NCBI GenBank assembly: GCA_028829895.1
Contig: CM054177.1
Span: 52,821,164-52,885,163, forward strand
Direction of reading: 5' to 3'
From: Sinotaia quadrata
Taxonomy: Eukaryota > Mollusca > Gastropoda > Architaenioglossa > Viviparidae
Length of the DNA: 64,000 nucleotides
The notes under the pieces: model-generated
The model's database searches: none
Seen by the model: the letters and a program-made list of their open reading frames with translations, nothing else
What the model was told of the DNA's origin: nothing
Program-made: the position numbers and the translations under genes
Part shown: piece after piece, positions 41,488 through 53,639 of the stretch
How positions within the stretch are numbered: position 1 is the stretch's first letter
Layout: every line of letters begins with the position of its first letter

Positions 41488-41955
41488 AAGAGTATTCAAA
41501 ACTAGAAACTGCCAAACATAGAACAAGTATCAAAACTAGAAACTGCCAAACATAGAACAAGAATGCAAAACTAGAAACTGTCAAGCCTAGAAACAAGAAT
41601 ACAAAACTAGAAACTGTCAAGCCTAGAAACAAGAATCAAAACTAGAAACTGCCAAACCTAGAAACAAGAATGCAAAACTAGAAACTGACGAGTCTAGAAA
41701 CAAGAATCAAAACTAGAAACTGACGAGTCTAGAAACAAGAATGCAAAACTAGAAACTGACGAGTCTAGAAACAAGAATGCAAAACTAGAAACTGTCAAGC
41801 CTAGAAACAAGAATCAAAACTAGAAACTGCCAAACCTAGAAACAAGAATGCAAAACTAGAAACTGACGAGCCTAGAAACTGACGAGCCTAGAAACAAGAA
41901 TGCAAAACTAGAAACTGACGAGTCTAGAAACAAGAATGCAATAGAAACTGACGAG
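41488..41955. repeat. Minisatellite, ~36 bp, about 13 units
   Basis: Units hold AAAACTAGAAACTG, then ACGAGTCTAGAAACAAGAAT or the GCCAAACC / GTCAAGCC variants. Confidence 0.93.
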
Positions 41956-41959
41956 GAAA

Positions 41960-42900
41960 TGAAGCAAAATACAGAGTAGTAGACGTCAACAGCATATCTG
42001 AGATTTCAAACACGTTACAAAATTAATGTGCCCGTTTTCTTATTTTGTTTTAACCTTTATTCAAATAATTGAATTTTGGTACTTGTATAATCAGTAAGAT
42101 ATAGTTTTGTTTGTTTATTGGCCGCCTGCTGTTAAGAGTGTAAAACAGTTTAGCGAGAGCAATAACACACGTCGAATGGGCGTGGCCTCCAAAGAAATGG
42201 GAGGGTCTGTAACACTTACACTGCTGCATTCTGCTCTAACGGGCGTTAGAATTTTTAATCGATACGTTTTTCTGTCTAACTGCTGTGGACATCACGCTCT
42301 AAGTCAAGTAAAACTGATTCGAAACTCGATATATGAATGTTTGACATAAACTCTATGTGTTTGAAAAATACCACTAACCTTTGTGTGATTGTGATGTAAA
42401 GAGGCATTCGGTCATTCACACACCTCAGGCACTGTACTTCCTGTAAGATCGTGGCGCCCCTCTCACCATATACACTACCACACCAGTGGCAGCACAGTGA
42501 CCCTATGTTCCCCTCAGTCAGGGATGTTGTGTCAGCAGACACTGGTGTAATGTGTGCACCTTGTTTAGGGTACTGTGTGGTTTTGCCGAAGCTGTTGAGA
42601 CAGGTGTTGAAGGCACATACTGCAGAAGACTTCGGGTTCCTGAAGGTAAGGCGACAAATGAGGGCGGCGCGAGACCGTTCCCTCGCGCGGTGACTAACGA
42701 GAAAGGCGATAGTGGTGGGTCCAGAAGGGCAGACACAAGAGGTTCCAGAGGACTACTCAAAGGATTGCCTGGTCTTCCTGCAAATGACGTAGGTGACAAG
42801 TGCATTGGTGCTTCTTACATGTAGTGTTCGCTCATGTATTGTTTCCGCTTACAACACGAACAAAGATACGATGTATATACTTGCAGTATTCACGCCAAAA
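41960..42900. other. Unassigned region with a GC-richer island (about 42420-42830)
   Basis: The island has open frames on both strands, and a plus-strand CTGAAG|GTAAGG that would make a good donor near 42645. A translated stretch such as GVMCAPCLGYCVVLPKLLRQ matches no family I recognise. It could be an exon, a decayed transposon or neither. Confidence 0.3.
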
Positions 42901-42904
42901 ACAA

Positions 42905-43480
42905 ACATGGTTAAATGCATAGAGTTTTCAAAATTCCAATTAGGCATAATACAAGTATAGTATTATTAACAAATATTCCACTTAATAGAAAGATGCATGT
43001 TGTTACCAATATTCCACATAATTGCATTAGATGTATATTGTTGTCAATAGTTCACATGCACTCATTACACATGTATGTTATAAATACTCCACATAAATAC
43101 GACAGTTGTCAATGTCAATATTTAACAAAAGCACAACAGCTGTAAAACGTCATCATTGTTTGTTAAATCTGAATGAAGTATTTTGTTTCCAATGGTTCAC
43201 ATAAGCACTACAAAAGTGTTGTATTAGTATTGTCAATATTCCATTAAAACTCGACATGTATATACATTGTTTTCAGTATTCCATTTAAACACAACAAAAG
43301 TGTTGTATTAGTGCCGTCAATATTCCATTATAACTCGACATGTATTCATTGTTTGCAGTATTCCATTTAAACTTGTTAATGATAGACTGATACTACTGTA
43401 ACCAATATTTCACTAAAGAGTGCTACAATCAATGATAGACTGATACTACTGTCACCAGTATTTCACTAAAGAGTGCTACA
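42905..43480. repeat. Degenerate tandem repeats, ~40-60 bp
   Basis: Recurring AATATTCCA(C/T)xTAA and, at 43200-43480, GTGTTGTATTAGT, GTCAATATTCCATTA and ACTCGACATGTAT units; also TGATAGACTGATACTACTGT twice. Confidence 0.7.
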
Positions 43481-43574
43481 AAAAAGTTATGTTGTCGCAA
43501 TTATTACATAACGGCATTTTGGCAACGACTTCAGTTTGGTCGAAATGTCACTGTCGTGAAAACATTCCTAAAGC

Positions 43575-43730
43575 ATATGGCTTAGTAAATCTAGTGCAGA
43601 AATTCAAACTTCTTTCATTGATATGTGCTGTTTTAGTAAATCTAGTGCAGAAATTCAAACTTCTTTCATTGATATGTGCTGTTTTAGTAAATCTAGTGCA
43701 GAAATTCAAACTTCTTTCATTGATATGCTT
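43575..43730. repeat. Minisatellite, 51 bp, 3 units
   Basis: Units hold TTAGTAAATCTAGTGCAGAA, ATTCAAACTTCTTTCATTGA and TATGTGCTGTT; nearly identical. Confidence 0.95.
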
Positions 43731-44152
43731 GCTGATTTTGGATATTTAGATTGTTCAGACGAAAGTTCCTTACGGGAATCTGATTTTAGTGCATAACTCT
43801 GTTTTCAAAGTGTTTTTGCCTTTAGACGTATTTCTCAATGTCCTCACACACAAGATGGTTTCTTCTGATCAATGCCTCACGCGGTGTCGATTTTTCTTCC
43901 TACGAATTCGCTCCCTGCTATTTCCATTTGGTGCCATCCTGCTCCCCCTACACATGCACCCCACCTCTGTTAATGTGCTGAGCCAAACTTCCAAGTAGCC
44001 GTGCTTGGCACCGCGTTTCCTTGCTAGAAATTTTGAAACTGGATAGGAGGCTGCAAACACAACCGATATGCTTTTAAGGGGAAGGAACTCGACAAACTAG
44101 CATAGAACGAAAATCATGCCACTGTTTTTTTTCGGCAACATTTTGCAATGCG

Positions 44153-44184
<32 letters not shown>

Positions 44185-44888
44185 TCATTCACTCTCCCAC
44201 ACACTCGTACAGGCATACACACACCGTCATACAAACACACACACATAACCATTAGTAAAGTTACGTGGTTGGTGTGCGTAATGAGGAGAATTAGTCTTTA
44301 AGTTCATGGACTAACTGTTAGTTGGTGTGTGTAAAACATGGGTTATCGGCAAAAGAGTTTGAGGCATGGAGTGTGTGGAGTGTTGGTCAGAGTATTTGAG
44401 GTGTGGAGTGTATAATGCCTCCCATTGTTTACAATAAACGTCTCCTTGGATTGTGTTAATCCCTGAAGATAATAACGGAAAAAATGCAAAAGTAATTAAG
44501 TCTACCGTGAGTACACAGGAATACTCCTAAACTGGTAGGCTTTCAAGTTATGGAACTACATGAAAGTCCACAGAATTCAAAAGTTTATTATTATGATGGT
44601 CATCTAACTTTTCACATCAAACTAGAATGAGCCTATCTTCAACCTTCAGAGGAGTTATACAGTACAGTAGGAACAGATCAGAAGAGTAGCACAAATTCTA
44701 CGAAATAGATCAGTTGATGTAAAACGCAATAGATTCAATAGAGATGCTCAATCTATCTCTTCTAATTATCCCACGAAATATCGATCTGGTGATATCAGTT
44801 ATATCAGAAAGAATTGCAGTGCCATTTTAAAATAGATGAATATCCAGAATTATTTCTTTCAATGGTGAATATCGAATATTGAATGACA

Positions 44889-44932
<44 letters not shown>

Positions 44933-45410
44933 GGCACGCACGCACGCACACGCATATACACATAATTACATATACATACAAATATACAGTACTATCTGGT
45001 ACCCACACTGAGAAAATGCACCGATGCTCACAAGATTACTAACACATTGACACCACAGAAAGATGGAAGGAAATAGCAAGGTTACCCTTCGTTTCTTTTA
45101 ATTTAATGTCTCTATTCGAAGAGCACTTCCGATTGTTTCTTGTCAGTCAAGGTCAATCTGTCCCTTGTGGAGGGTGCAGTCCATCTTAGTGACCCAATGA
45201 CCACTCACTTTTCTTCGGGTCAGCGCCCTATTAGTTAACATTCAGTATATTAAAGTGTCATTGATTTAGAGTTAGGTCAGCCCATTTATAATATTACTTT
45301 TATCTTTTATTGAGGCCATCATGCTGTTAATCACCATCGTGTTCGTAGTAGTAGTAATAGTAGTAGTAGTTGGTGGTGATGGTGATGGTGCTGGCAGCAG
45401 GTAGGCTACT
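43731..45410. other. Mostly single-copy DNA with simple repeats
   Basis: Simple repeats: (TC)n(AC)n at 44150-44245, (TC)n at 44896-44930 and GTA/GGT triplets at 45340-45395. A polypyrimidine stretch with AG near 44890-44935 has no exon behind it. No gene recognised. Confidence 0.6.
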
Positions 45411-45424
45411 GTATTTTACGTTGC

Positions 45425-45632
45425 TTGCCCTGATGGGATAGCCACAAGACAGGATAGCTACTGTGTCCTGGTGGGATAGCCACATGACAGGCTAGCTACT
45501 GTGTCCTGATGGGATAGCCACAAAACAGAATAGCTAATATGTCCTGGTGGGATAGCCACAAGACAGGATAGCTACGGTGTCCTGGTAGGATAACCAGCCA
45601 CATGACAGGATAGCTACTGTGTCCTGCTGGTA
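45425..45632. repeat. Minisatellite, ~39 bp, about 5-6 units
   Basis: Units hold TGTCCTGGTGGGATAGCCAC and AGACAGGATAGCTACTG. Confidence 0.92.
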
Positions 45633-47060
45633 GTTATGGTAAGGGAAGACTCGGAATTAGAGAAAAAAAATAAAATTCAAGTGACGAAACAGAAAACTTT
45701 ACTCAAATTTTAAAGGGTCGCCTACACCGATCTCATGCCAAAGTAGAATGTAGTGGGGATGGGTGAAGTGAGATGGGTGGAGGCAAAATTGGGGACAAAT
45801 GGTACATTACACCTCATAATGAGTTTCTAAGATTTGTTTATTTATTTAATTCGGTGTGAGATGAAAATGTATTATTTACTTTTTGTTTAATTTTCTTTAT
45901 TACTGTTATGATTAGCAGAAGCAACAATATGCTGAAGTTTATAAGAGCATTTTCACATTCGATCTTATTATATATTATTTAGTTTAGTTTAATTGTTGTT
46001 TTTCTTATTGTTTACTTTCGTTTACACGTTTTGTTTATATTATCTTACGTTCTATTATTTATTAATACTATCATCATCGAAGGAATTAATAAATCTCTCT
46101 TCTTAGTTCATGGCACAGTTATGCTCTGAAGGCCATCATATGTTTTACTTTTAATTGAGTTCCCCCGCAATCCATTGACTAGGAATAGTTAGGAATAGTT
46201 TGGACTAGTTTGGAATAGTTTTTTTCAGTGGATACACAGTTATCGTTGTATTTGCCATTGTTACCTAGGGAGTATGACCCTTGACTGCTCCTTTTAATTA
46301 GAGAGTCAGTTAACGTTTGTCCTTCTCATCCTACTAACAAAGAGTTTTTGATAATCTATTCAAATTTTAGGGAATCCCCGCAGGTAGAGGCAATTTGTAA
46401 GTATCATGTACATTCACTGCCTAGATGACTTTTGGTTATTCGAGATTGCCCTTATCCTGTACCATTCAAAATTAGTATTTATTTTTTTTTTTTACCGATC
46501 AGCCTGTACGAGGATACCTACCTTGCTTCACTTCTATTGGCACTCATTGTATTGAGAATAGAACTCTGTACAAGAAAACGTTATTTTGGCCGATGAGAAA
46601 ATTATATCTACTGTACTTGACAAGATGAAATTATAATTACAAGTTAAGTCTCTGTAGGTGTAGTGTGAGACCGTGTGATTTGTCATTTGTTTTGAACTTT
46701 AGATATTTTGATTAATCACAAATTAATTGCTAAAGTGGTGGCTGTCGAGTGAGTGAGTCATGAGTAAGAGTGTGGCAATCTTAAGCGGTGTTATGGACTA
46801 TAGTCTATTAATTCTATTGAGCTATAATTGGTGTAGATTATGTTAGCTTAGTAAAGGATCTATGATTTCTAATCCAGGTTGGGAGAGAAGAATTATGTAC
46901 ACCACTAGTACATGTTGAAGTGTGTAAGGCGTTGTAATCTGATGCTGTAATAGAAAACAGTTTGAAGTGACATTTATTAGCTTTCAATATTTTCTTGTGT
47001 TTAGTGATGGAAATAATGAAAGAGGCTTTCATGACTGTGCAACACACTGTTACATATGTG
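45633..47060. other. Single-copy AT-rich DNA, no recognised feature
   Basis: Only small duplications (GGAATAGTT several times at 46183-46220). No coding motif found. Confidence 0.5.
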
Positions 47061-47061
47061 T

Positions 47062-47275
47062 TGTGGTACTGATTTCAGTCCTTGGGCAAATGACACTGGC
47101 TTTCTTTGCATAACGCGTTGTGGTATTGAAATTAATCCTTGGGGCATAGAAATTGGCTTTCTTTGCATATTGTCTTGTGGTACTGAAATCAGAACTTGGG
47201 GTATAGACACTGGCTTTCTTTGCATTTTGTGTTGTGGTATTGAAATCAATTCTTGGGGCTTAGACATTAGCTTTC
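47062..47275. repeat. Minisatellite, 57 bp, about 4 units
   Basis: Units hold TGGCTTTCTTTGCATA, TGTGGTATTGAAATC and CTTGGGGCATAGACA. The 19-codon period keeps frames open on both strands. Confidence 0.92.
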
Positions 47276-47279
47276 ACTT

Positions 47280-48420
47280 AATCCAATGAAAATGTTTTTG
47301 AAATAAATGATCATTTTTAAATCTTGTTTTACTTATATTTGTTATTGAGAGTTGTCGGATATTTTTATCTGTGATGGGAGTTATATAAATTAAGAAATTA
47401 AGACAGTTTTTATTTAAATTCTTTAAATGAGATGTCATAGATGTAAATGATAAGGAATAGGCTAATTAATTAATCCTAGTATTAATAAACCAAGGAGGTG
47501 ACAATTATTAGAAATAAGTAATGAGTTTGATTTGCAATAAGACATTTTTCACATCATCTGAGACGATAATTCATATAATAAGAACTTCATCCCCACATCT
47601 CTGGCACAGATTAGTCATAATAAACACTACCTTTGTCATTGATGTTGTCACTATATATGGACATAATAAACACTACCTTTGTCATTGATGTTGTCACTAT
47701 ATATGACAGAGTTTCAATAGAAATTACCTCTTTGTCTATAGATGATGACTAATTATATTTTAGGATAAATTATTTTTCATTGATGTCAATTGTACTGACA
47801 TTCTGATAATCTCGTTCGGTTACTGGTATTAACTTAGAGATAGCAGAAATTGTTACTTTACCCCTGATGTTCTGTGAGTGATAGCAGAAAGTGCTATTTC
47901 CTTCACAGCTATCAGCTCAAGTTAGTGACCTCAGAAATTGTTAATTTTTTATTTTTTAACTCTAAGTTAGAGATGAAATTGTTTGTTTGGTCAGTTATTT
48001 CAACTCTAAATTAGTGAAAGTAATTGTTAGTTTGGTCACTGATTTCAACTCTAAGGGTACGAGTTTTTAGTTTTTTAGTAATGCAAACATTATTGATAGC
48101 AGAAATTGTTAATGTATTTATTAGTTTCAACTCTAAGATAAAGTTAGCATAAACCACTTTTGGGTCATAGATGTCAACTCTAAAAATCGTTATGATGTAC
48201 TTGCATTTCAGTTTCGTATTTTTTTCTCTTTCCAGATCTCCATTTTTATTCTCTCCTGTGGTAGTTATGGTAAACAAATCGAATTTATCTGTTATTCCTG
48301 GCGCACTTTCAGGTGATAATTATTTAGTCACGTGATTCACAGTTCTGCCTTAAAGGCACATTTATTAATAGATTCAAATAAACCCAGTCATTCTGATAAA
48401 AAAAATACCAGTAATGTCAG
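47280..48420. repeat. AT-rich DNA with weak duplications
   Basis: 47614-47706 holds two copies of ATAAACACTACCTTTGTCAT with GATGTTGTCACTATATATG. 47830-48190 repeats AGCAGAAATTGTTA and TTTCAACTCTAA at irregular spacing. Confidence 0.6.
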
Positions 48421-48424
48421 TGGC

Positions 48425-48552
48425 TTCCCAAATCCCAATAAAGCCAGTTAGTGTGACTTTGTTCAGTATCCGGAAATATAACTGGGTAATGCATCCAGTT
48501 ACTGTGGCTTTGTTTAGTATCCGGAAATATAACTGGGTAATGCATCCAGTGC
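48425..48552. repeat. Tandem duplication, ~62 bp, 2 units
   Basis: Both hold GTATCCGGAAATATAACTGG and GTAATGCATCCAGT. Confidence 0.88.
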
Positions 48553-48689
48553 TTGAATTCTAGTTCAACAGGATGCTTAACATTTCTTGAAATATTCATA
48601 AACGTTACCTGGAATAAATAGATTTATTTTAATTGTACTCTAAAAGAATTCTTTTCATGCACCAAGAAATTCATGACAATATTTTTCTG

Positions 48690-49115
48690 ACCATATATAG
48701 TTTTAACCTACCTTAAGTATAATGTGTCCCATGCATATTTTAGGCTAACCTACGTATAATGTGTTCCATATATGTTTGAGGCCTATCCTATTATAATGTG
48801 TTTCATATATATATATATTATGCTTACCCTGTTTATAATGTGTTTCATAAAAATTGTAGGGGCCTACCTTGTGTATAATGTGTTCCAAGTATAATTTACC
48901 CAACCCCTAAATACTGTGTTCTTTAAATATTTTAGGTCTACCCTGTGTATAATGTGTACCATATATATTTCAGGCTATACTATGTATAATGTGTTCTATA
49001 GATATTTTAGACCTACCATATATATTATGTGTTTCATATATAGTTTAGGCCTACCATATATATATATGTTCCATAAATATTATAGGCCTCCCGACCTACC
49101 CTATGTATATGTGTT
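48690..49115. repeat. Degenerate minisatellite, ~38-40 bp, about 10 units
   Basis: Units share GGCCTACCxTxTGTATAATG and TGTTCCATATATATTTTA. Confidence 0.83.
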
Positions 49116-49250
49116 CATTATATAGTCTACATTACGTACTAAGTGTTATCACTCTGTGAACATCCTAACTGCTAGGCTTTGGGAGCTTTCAAAGACAATG
49201 GCCAGTCGTCATCACTATCAGAAATACCTTTACCAGGAGTGGCTATAGAA

Positions 49251-49446
49251 CAGCTATTTCTTTTCATAGAAAAAAAAGTATTATTATATTTGCACATTCT
49301 TCTATGCCCTTACAGCTATTTCTTTTCATAGAAAAAAAAGTATTATTATATTTGCACATTCTTCTATGCCCTTACAGCTATTTCTTTTCATAGAAAAAAA
49401 AGTATTATTATATTTGCACATTTTTCTATGCCCTTACAGCTATTTC
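49251..49446. repeat. Minisatellite, 62 bp, 3 units
   Basis: Starts at 49251, 49313 and 49375; units hold CAGCTATTTCTTTTCATAGA, AGTATTATTATATTTGCACA and TTCTATGCCCTTA, nearly identical. Confidence 0.95.
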
Positions 49447-49920
49447 TTCGGTAAACATTACTCTGAATACAGCTTTATTCTATAAACTATGATTTTTTTT
49501 TCAAAAGCACTTGTCTTGCCCGCTGGGTTAGGTATTCTTTCTCGCTAGTATATCTTCTCTGTCTCCTATGGCTTCAATAGGAAGACGGTGAATGACGGAT
49601 GCCCTTTCTGATTTTGTCTTCTGCTTCGTTCCGACTCTGGCCGTCATCGCGCCGGCGGCACCCAGATGGATGGGCCGATGCAGGGCATAAGGTCGTCCAG
49701 CGGGAAATAAATCTGCTCGATATTGTCCCGGCGGGCAGACAACCGTGCACAAGGGACTCGTCCTGGCAATGCCTTGTCGGTTGCAGTGACGCCTTAGCAT
49801 CTCCGTGATTTAGTGCCTGCTAGTAAGAGGGATCATAGAGAAAGCTTCTTGCTCCATTTAGTGAGGCGTCACTTCCTGTAAGTGAAAACGGTTGTGAATA
49901 TGAACACATCATTTGTAAGT
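49447..49920. other. Unassigned GC-richer island (about 49550-49810)
   Basis: Single-copy with GCGCCGGCGGCACCCAGATG near 49650 and GTCCCGGCGGGCAGAC near 49724. Frames are open on both strands over about 200-270 bp, but none shows a known motif or convincing splice sites. Confidence 0.35.
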
Positions 49921-49924
49921 TGAG

Positions 49925-50840
49925 ATCTTATTGGTATGTACATGTCTTTCACATTGGTATGTAGAGGTTTTTCTCATTTGGCATTTAGACGCTTTTCTCA
50001 TGGATATGTAGAGGTCTTTTCTCATTGGTATTTAGAGGTCTTTCTCATTTTGTATGTAGAGGTCTCTTCTCCTTGACAATGAGAAGTTTTTTCTCATTGG
50101 TATGCAGAAGTCTTTCTCAATGGTATTTAGAGGTCTTTCTCATTTTGTATGTAGAGGTCCTTCCTCACTGACCTTTAGAAGTTTTTCTCATTGGTATGAA
50201 GAGGTCTTTCTCGATGGTATTTAGAGGTCTTTCTCATTTTCTATGTAGATGTTTTTCCTCATTGACATTTAGAAGTTTTTCCCATTGGTATGTAGAGGAT
50301 TTCTCATTAGTATGTACAGGTTCTCAGTAGTATTTACAGGTCTTTCTCGTTGGTATGTACAGGTGTCTTTCTTAGTTGGTATTAAGAGGTGTTTCTCATT
50401 GGTATGTAGAGGCCTATCTCATAATTTCTCATTGGTATGTAGAGGTCTTTCTCATTAATATGTAAAGGTCTTTCTCATTAATATGTAGAGGTCTTTCTCA
50501 TTAATATGTAGAGGTCTTTCTCATTAATATGTAGAGGTCTTTCTCATTAATATGTAGAGGTCTTTCTCATTAATATGTAGAGGTCTTTCTCATTAGTATA
50601 TAGAGGTCTTTCTCACTGGTATGTAGAGGTCTTTTCTCGGTGATATTTAGACGTTTCTTCTCATTGGTATTACTAGAGGTCTTTGTCATTGGTATGTAGA
50701 GGTCTATCTCATTAGTATGTATATGGTCATTTCTCATTGGTATGTAGAGGTCTTTCTCATTGGTATGTAGAAGTGTTTCTCGTTGGCATTTATTGGTCTT
50801 TCTTATTGGTATGTAAAAGAGTTTTTCATTGGCAGATATT
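49925..50840. repeat. Minisatellite, 23 bp, about 40 units
   Basis: The unit holds GTAGAGGTCTTTCTCATTGG then TAT. The most regular part is 50440-50600 (ATTAATATGTAGAGGTCTTT). Confidence 0.93.
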
Positions 50841-50844
50841 GGTT

Positions 50845-51095
50845 TTTCTCATGGTTACTAAACCACGAATAATGTCAGCTACATATGTGATTATTAAACC
50901 ACTGAATAGCATCAGTTACATCTGATTACTAAACCACTCAATAACATCAGTTACATATGATTATTAAACCACTCAATAACATCAGTTATCTGTGATTACT
51001 AAGCAACTCAATAACATCAGTTATCTGTGATTACTAAACAACTCAATAACATCAGTTATATGTGATTACTAAACCACTGAAATAAAGCCAGCTAT
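50845..51095. repeat. Minisatellite, ~35 bp, about 7 units
   Basis: Units hold ATAACATCAGTTACATATGA and TTACTAAACCACTC. Confidence 0.92.
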
Positions 51096-51183
51096 TTATG
51101 TGAACACTAAACTTAAATATCTGTTTGACGATATCCATACGAATGCGTTGGATATATGAAGGTGATATCGAGCTCTCTACACA

Positions 51184-51236
<53 letters not shown>
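51184..51236. repeat. (CA)n microsatellite
   Basis: About 26 dinucleotide units. Confidence 0.98.
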
Positions 51237-51237
<1 letters not shown>

Positions 51238-52100
51238 AATTCAGTGCAGTAGCGTCATAGGTGCCCTTATCGTATAATGTTTTGGAAAATGATGCCTCAT
51301 CTAGTAATTACCTCCCCTTTCCAACTTGCCAAAATCACCATCTAAAACGCTTTGGACACGAGTATGTTGGGTTTGTGGCCGCACGTTTAATCAGTCACGC
51401 TGTTGCACATTGGATCGCTTTGTGCTGAACGAGCGGGACGAGACAATGCAATAGTGCCAGACAGCATCGTAAACTTGGCTTTCAGCATGGCGCTTTAATC
51501 ACAGGCTGCTGTTCCACCCAAGTCACAGCGTATGATGCAAAATAGCGCCAGTAAATTTCGCCATTTTACTTTCTTTATTTTTTATTTTTTTATTTTTGGG
51601 GGGGTGGATATTTAAATGCTTATTTTCTTTTCATTTCTTACTTTTCTTAGTTTCACTCATTCAGCATTCTGTCTTTATGAATAAAATATCGATTTCAGAT
51701 CAGTGTCGGTCATTTTTCTGCAATTCAAAAGTGAAGTGAGACTCAGGACTATTTGTCTGCAAATAAAACAGTGGAAACTCAAGACTATAGAGATTCTGAG
51801 TGCGACATTTGACATTAAATGGCTTAATTATTTTTAATTATTTATTATTTATTAATTATTTATTTATTTTTATTACGCCATTACGTATTCTGACAGCTAT
51901 TTCTCCAATAGAACACCAAGTCAGTAAGCATTGATGAATATCACAGAGCAAGTGTGTACATGGCAGTTTTATACAACGACCCTTTAATATAATTTGACTA
52001 AAGACCTATAAACACCCTCTCTTAACACACGTAAAGATGGCTGTAGTTTTCCAGCTCTGTCTGCCAGTTTCTTCCATGTGAAAGAAATAAATAAGTGTTT
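51237..52100. other. Single-copy DNA, no recognised feature
   Basis: 51340-51560 is less AT-rich but unassigned. 51570-51890 is strongly T-rich with TTATTTATTT motifs. Confidence 0.5.
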
Positions 52101-52104
52101 TAAA

Positions 52105-52625
52105 TCTAAGAACGTTATGTAGAGGCCATTTCTTATTGGATTGTAGAGGTCTTTCTCACTGCTATGTAGAGGTAATTTCTTATTGGATTGTAGAGGTCTT
52201 TCTCACTGCTATGTAGAGGCCATTTCTTATTGGATTGTAGAGGTCTTTCTCACTGCTATGTAGAGGCCATTTCTTATTGGATTGTAGAGGTCTTTCTCAC
52301 TGCTATGTAGAGGTTTTTCTCATTGGTATTTAGAACTTTTTTCTCTTTGGTATGCAGAGGTCTCTTTCGTTGGCATGTAGATTTTTCTTATTGGTATTTA
52401 ATGGTATTTTCTCATTTGTATTTAAATATCTCTTCTCATTGGTATGCAGAGGTCCTTCTCATTGGTATTTAGCAGCTTTTTTCTCTATTTGAGGCTTTCT
52501 TATTGGTATTTAGATGTCTTTCTTAATGGCATTTAGAGATCGTTTCTCATTTGAATTTAGAGGTCTTTCTCGATGGTAAGTAGAGGTCTTTTTCGTTGGT
52601 TTGTAGAAGTGTTTTTCACTTTAAA
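52105..52625. repeat. Second array of the TAGAGGTCTTTCTC unit, 47-bp dimers then monomers
   Basis: 52142-52310 has 47-bp higher-order units pairing TTGTAGAGGTCTTTCTCACT with GCTATGTAGAGGCCATTTCT. 52310-52625 reverts to ~23-25 bp units like those at 49925-50840. Confidence 0.9.
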
Positions 52626-53048
52626 ATCCGTTAGAAATTCAAGACTATAGATGCAGTTTCGAGATTCTATGCTACGATCCTGTAATGTAATTTGACTAAA
52701 GACCTATCAGCAGTTCTCTTAACACATATGAAGATGAATGTGTTTTTCCTGCTCTGTCGCCACTTTCTTTTATATGAAACAAATAAATAAATCCTTTATT
52801 GCACGGTAGAGGAAACTTTCTATATTTATTTCTATAATTTAGGAGAATTGCTTTTTGAGATCATTTCTAATACATAGCAGTTCGGGTGCCTAGAGAAATG
52901 AGAAAGCATTCTGTTGCCTTTTGAGGTCATTTCTAATACATAGCAGTCCGGGTGCCTAGAGAAATGGCAATCGGCTCGACGTGACAAAACGTGACAAAAC
53001 GTGACGAAGTATGGCAGTGTATGCACAAATTGAGTTGAGCATTTATGC
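52626..53048. repeat. Flank with a ~68-bp duplication
   Basis: 52855-52970 contains two copies of TTGAGRTCATTTCTAATACA with TAGCAGT and CGGGTGCCTAGAGAAATG. ACGTGACAAA is repeated near 52978-53000. Confidence 0.75.
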
Positions 53049-53410
53049 CAGTGGTCCCCAACCTAATACCCGCGGACTTCGACGAGGAAGAAAAATAGTG
53101 CAGATGTAAGCTGTTCCATTCAACTCTCGTCACTCGATTTTAGGTGAAAATCGTTCAAAGCAAAACTGATCTTGTGGATGTCACAAATGAAGACAAGTCT
53201 CTTGTACTTTTCCCAAGTATGAAGAAAATGGCATATGACTGATTTTAACCGTCACCACTGGTTTTCCATTCAGAAACTTCTGGAGCAACTTAAAAAGAGA
53301 TTTCAACAGTTCATCAGCATTGAAAAGTGGTTGCCTTACTTATAAATCCTTTAATTGCCAACTAGAAGTAACAAAAATGGCTACTTCCTTTGCGAATCTC
53401 ATTCATATAA
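53049..53410 (+). mobile_element. Probable hAT DNA transposon remnant
   Basis: CAGTGGTCCCCAACC at 53049-53063 is like the terminal inverted repeat of many animal hAT elements. Downstream on the same strand, broken frames read LVLFPSMKKMAYD and IQKLLEQLKKRFQQFISIEK then WLPYL, similar in layout to the region before the dimerisation domain of hAT transposases. No right-hand terminal repeat was found, and stops interrupt the frame. Recognition is from family memory only. Confidence 0.42.
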
Positions 53411-53420
53411 TCTTGTTGCT

Positions 53421-53633
53421 GATATCTGGCAAGATTCAGTTTGTATATGATAATAGAAATATATCACAAAGCACTGCACTTTATTGTTGTTGATATCTGG
53501 CAAGTTTCAGTTTGTATATGATAATAGAAATATATCACAAAGCACTGCACTTTATTGTTGTTGATATCTGGCAAGATTCAGTTTGTATATGATAATAGAA
53601 ATATATCACAAAGCACTGCACTTTATTGTTGAT
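53421..53633. repeat. Minisatellite, 71 bp, 3 units
   Basis: Starts at 53421, 53492 and 53563; units hold GATATCTGGCAAGATTCAGT, ATATGATAATAGAAATATAT and GCACTGCACTTTATTGTTG. Confidence 0.95.
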
Positions 53634-53639
53634 GAAAGG

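Noticed and set aside
47001..47289. Frames on both strands over the 57-bp array
   Set aside because: A 57-bp unit is 19 codons without stops on either strand; no non-repetitive protein sequence.
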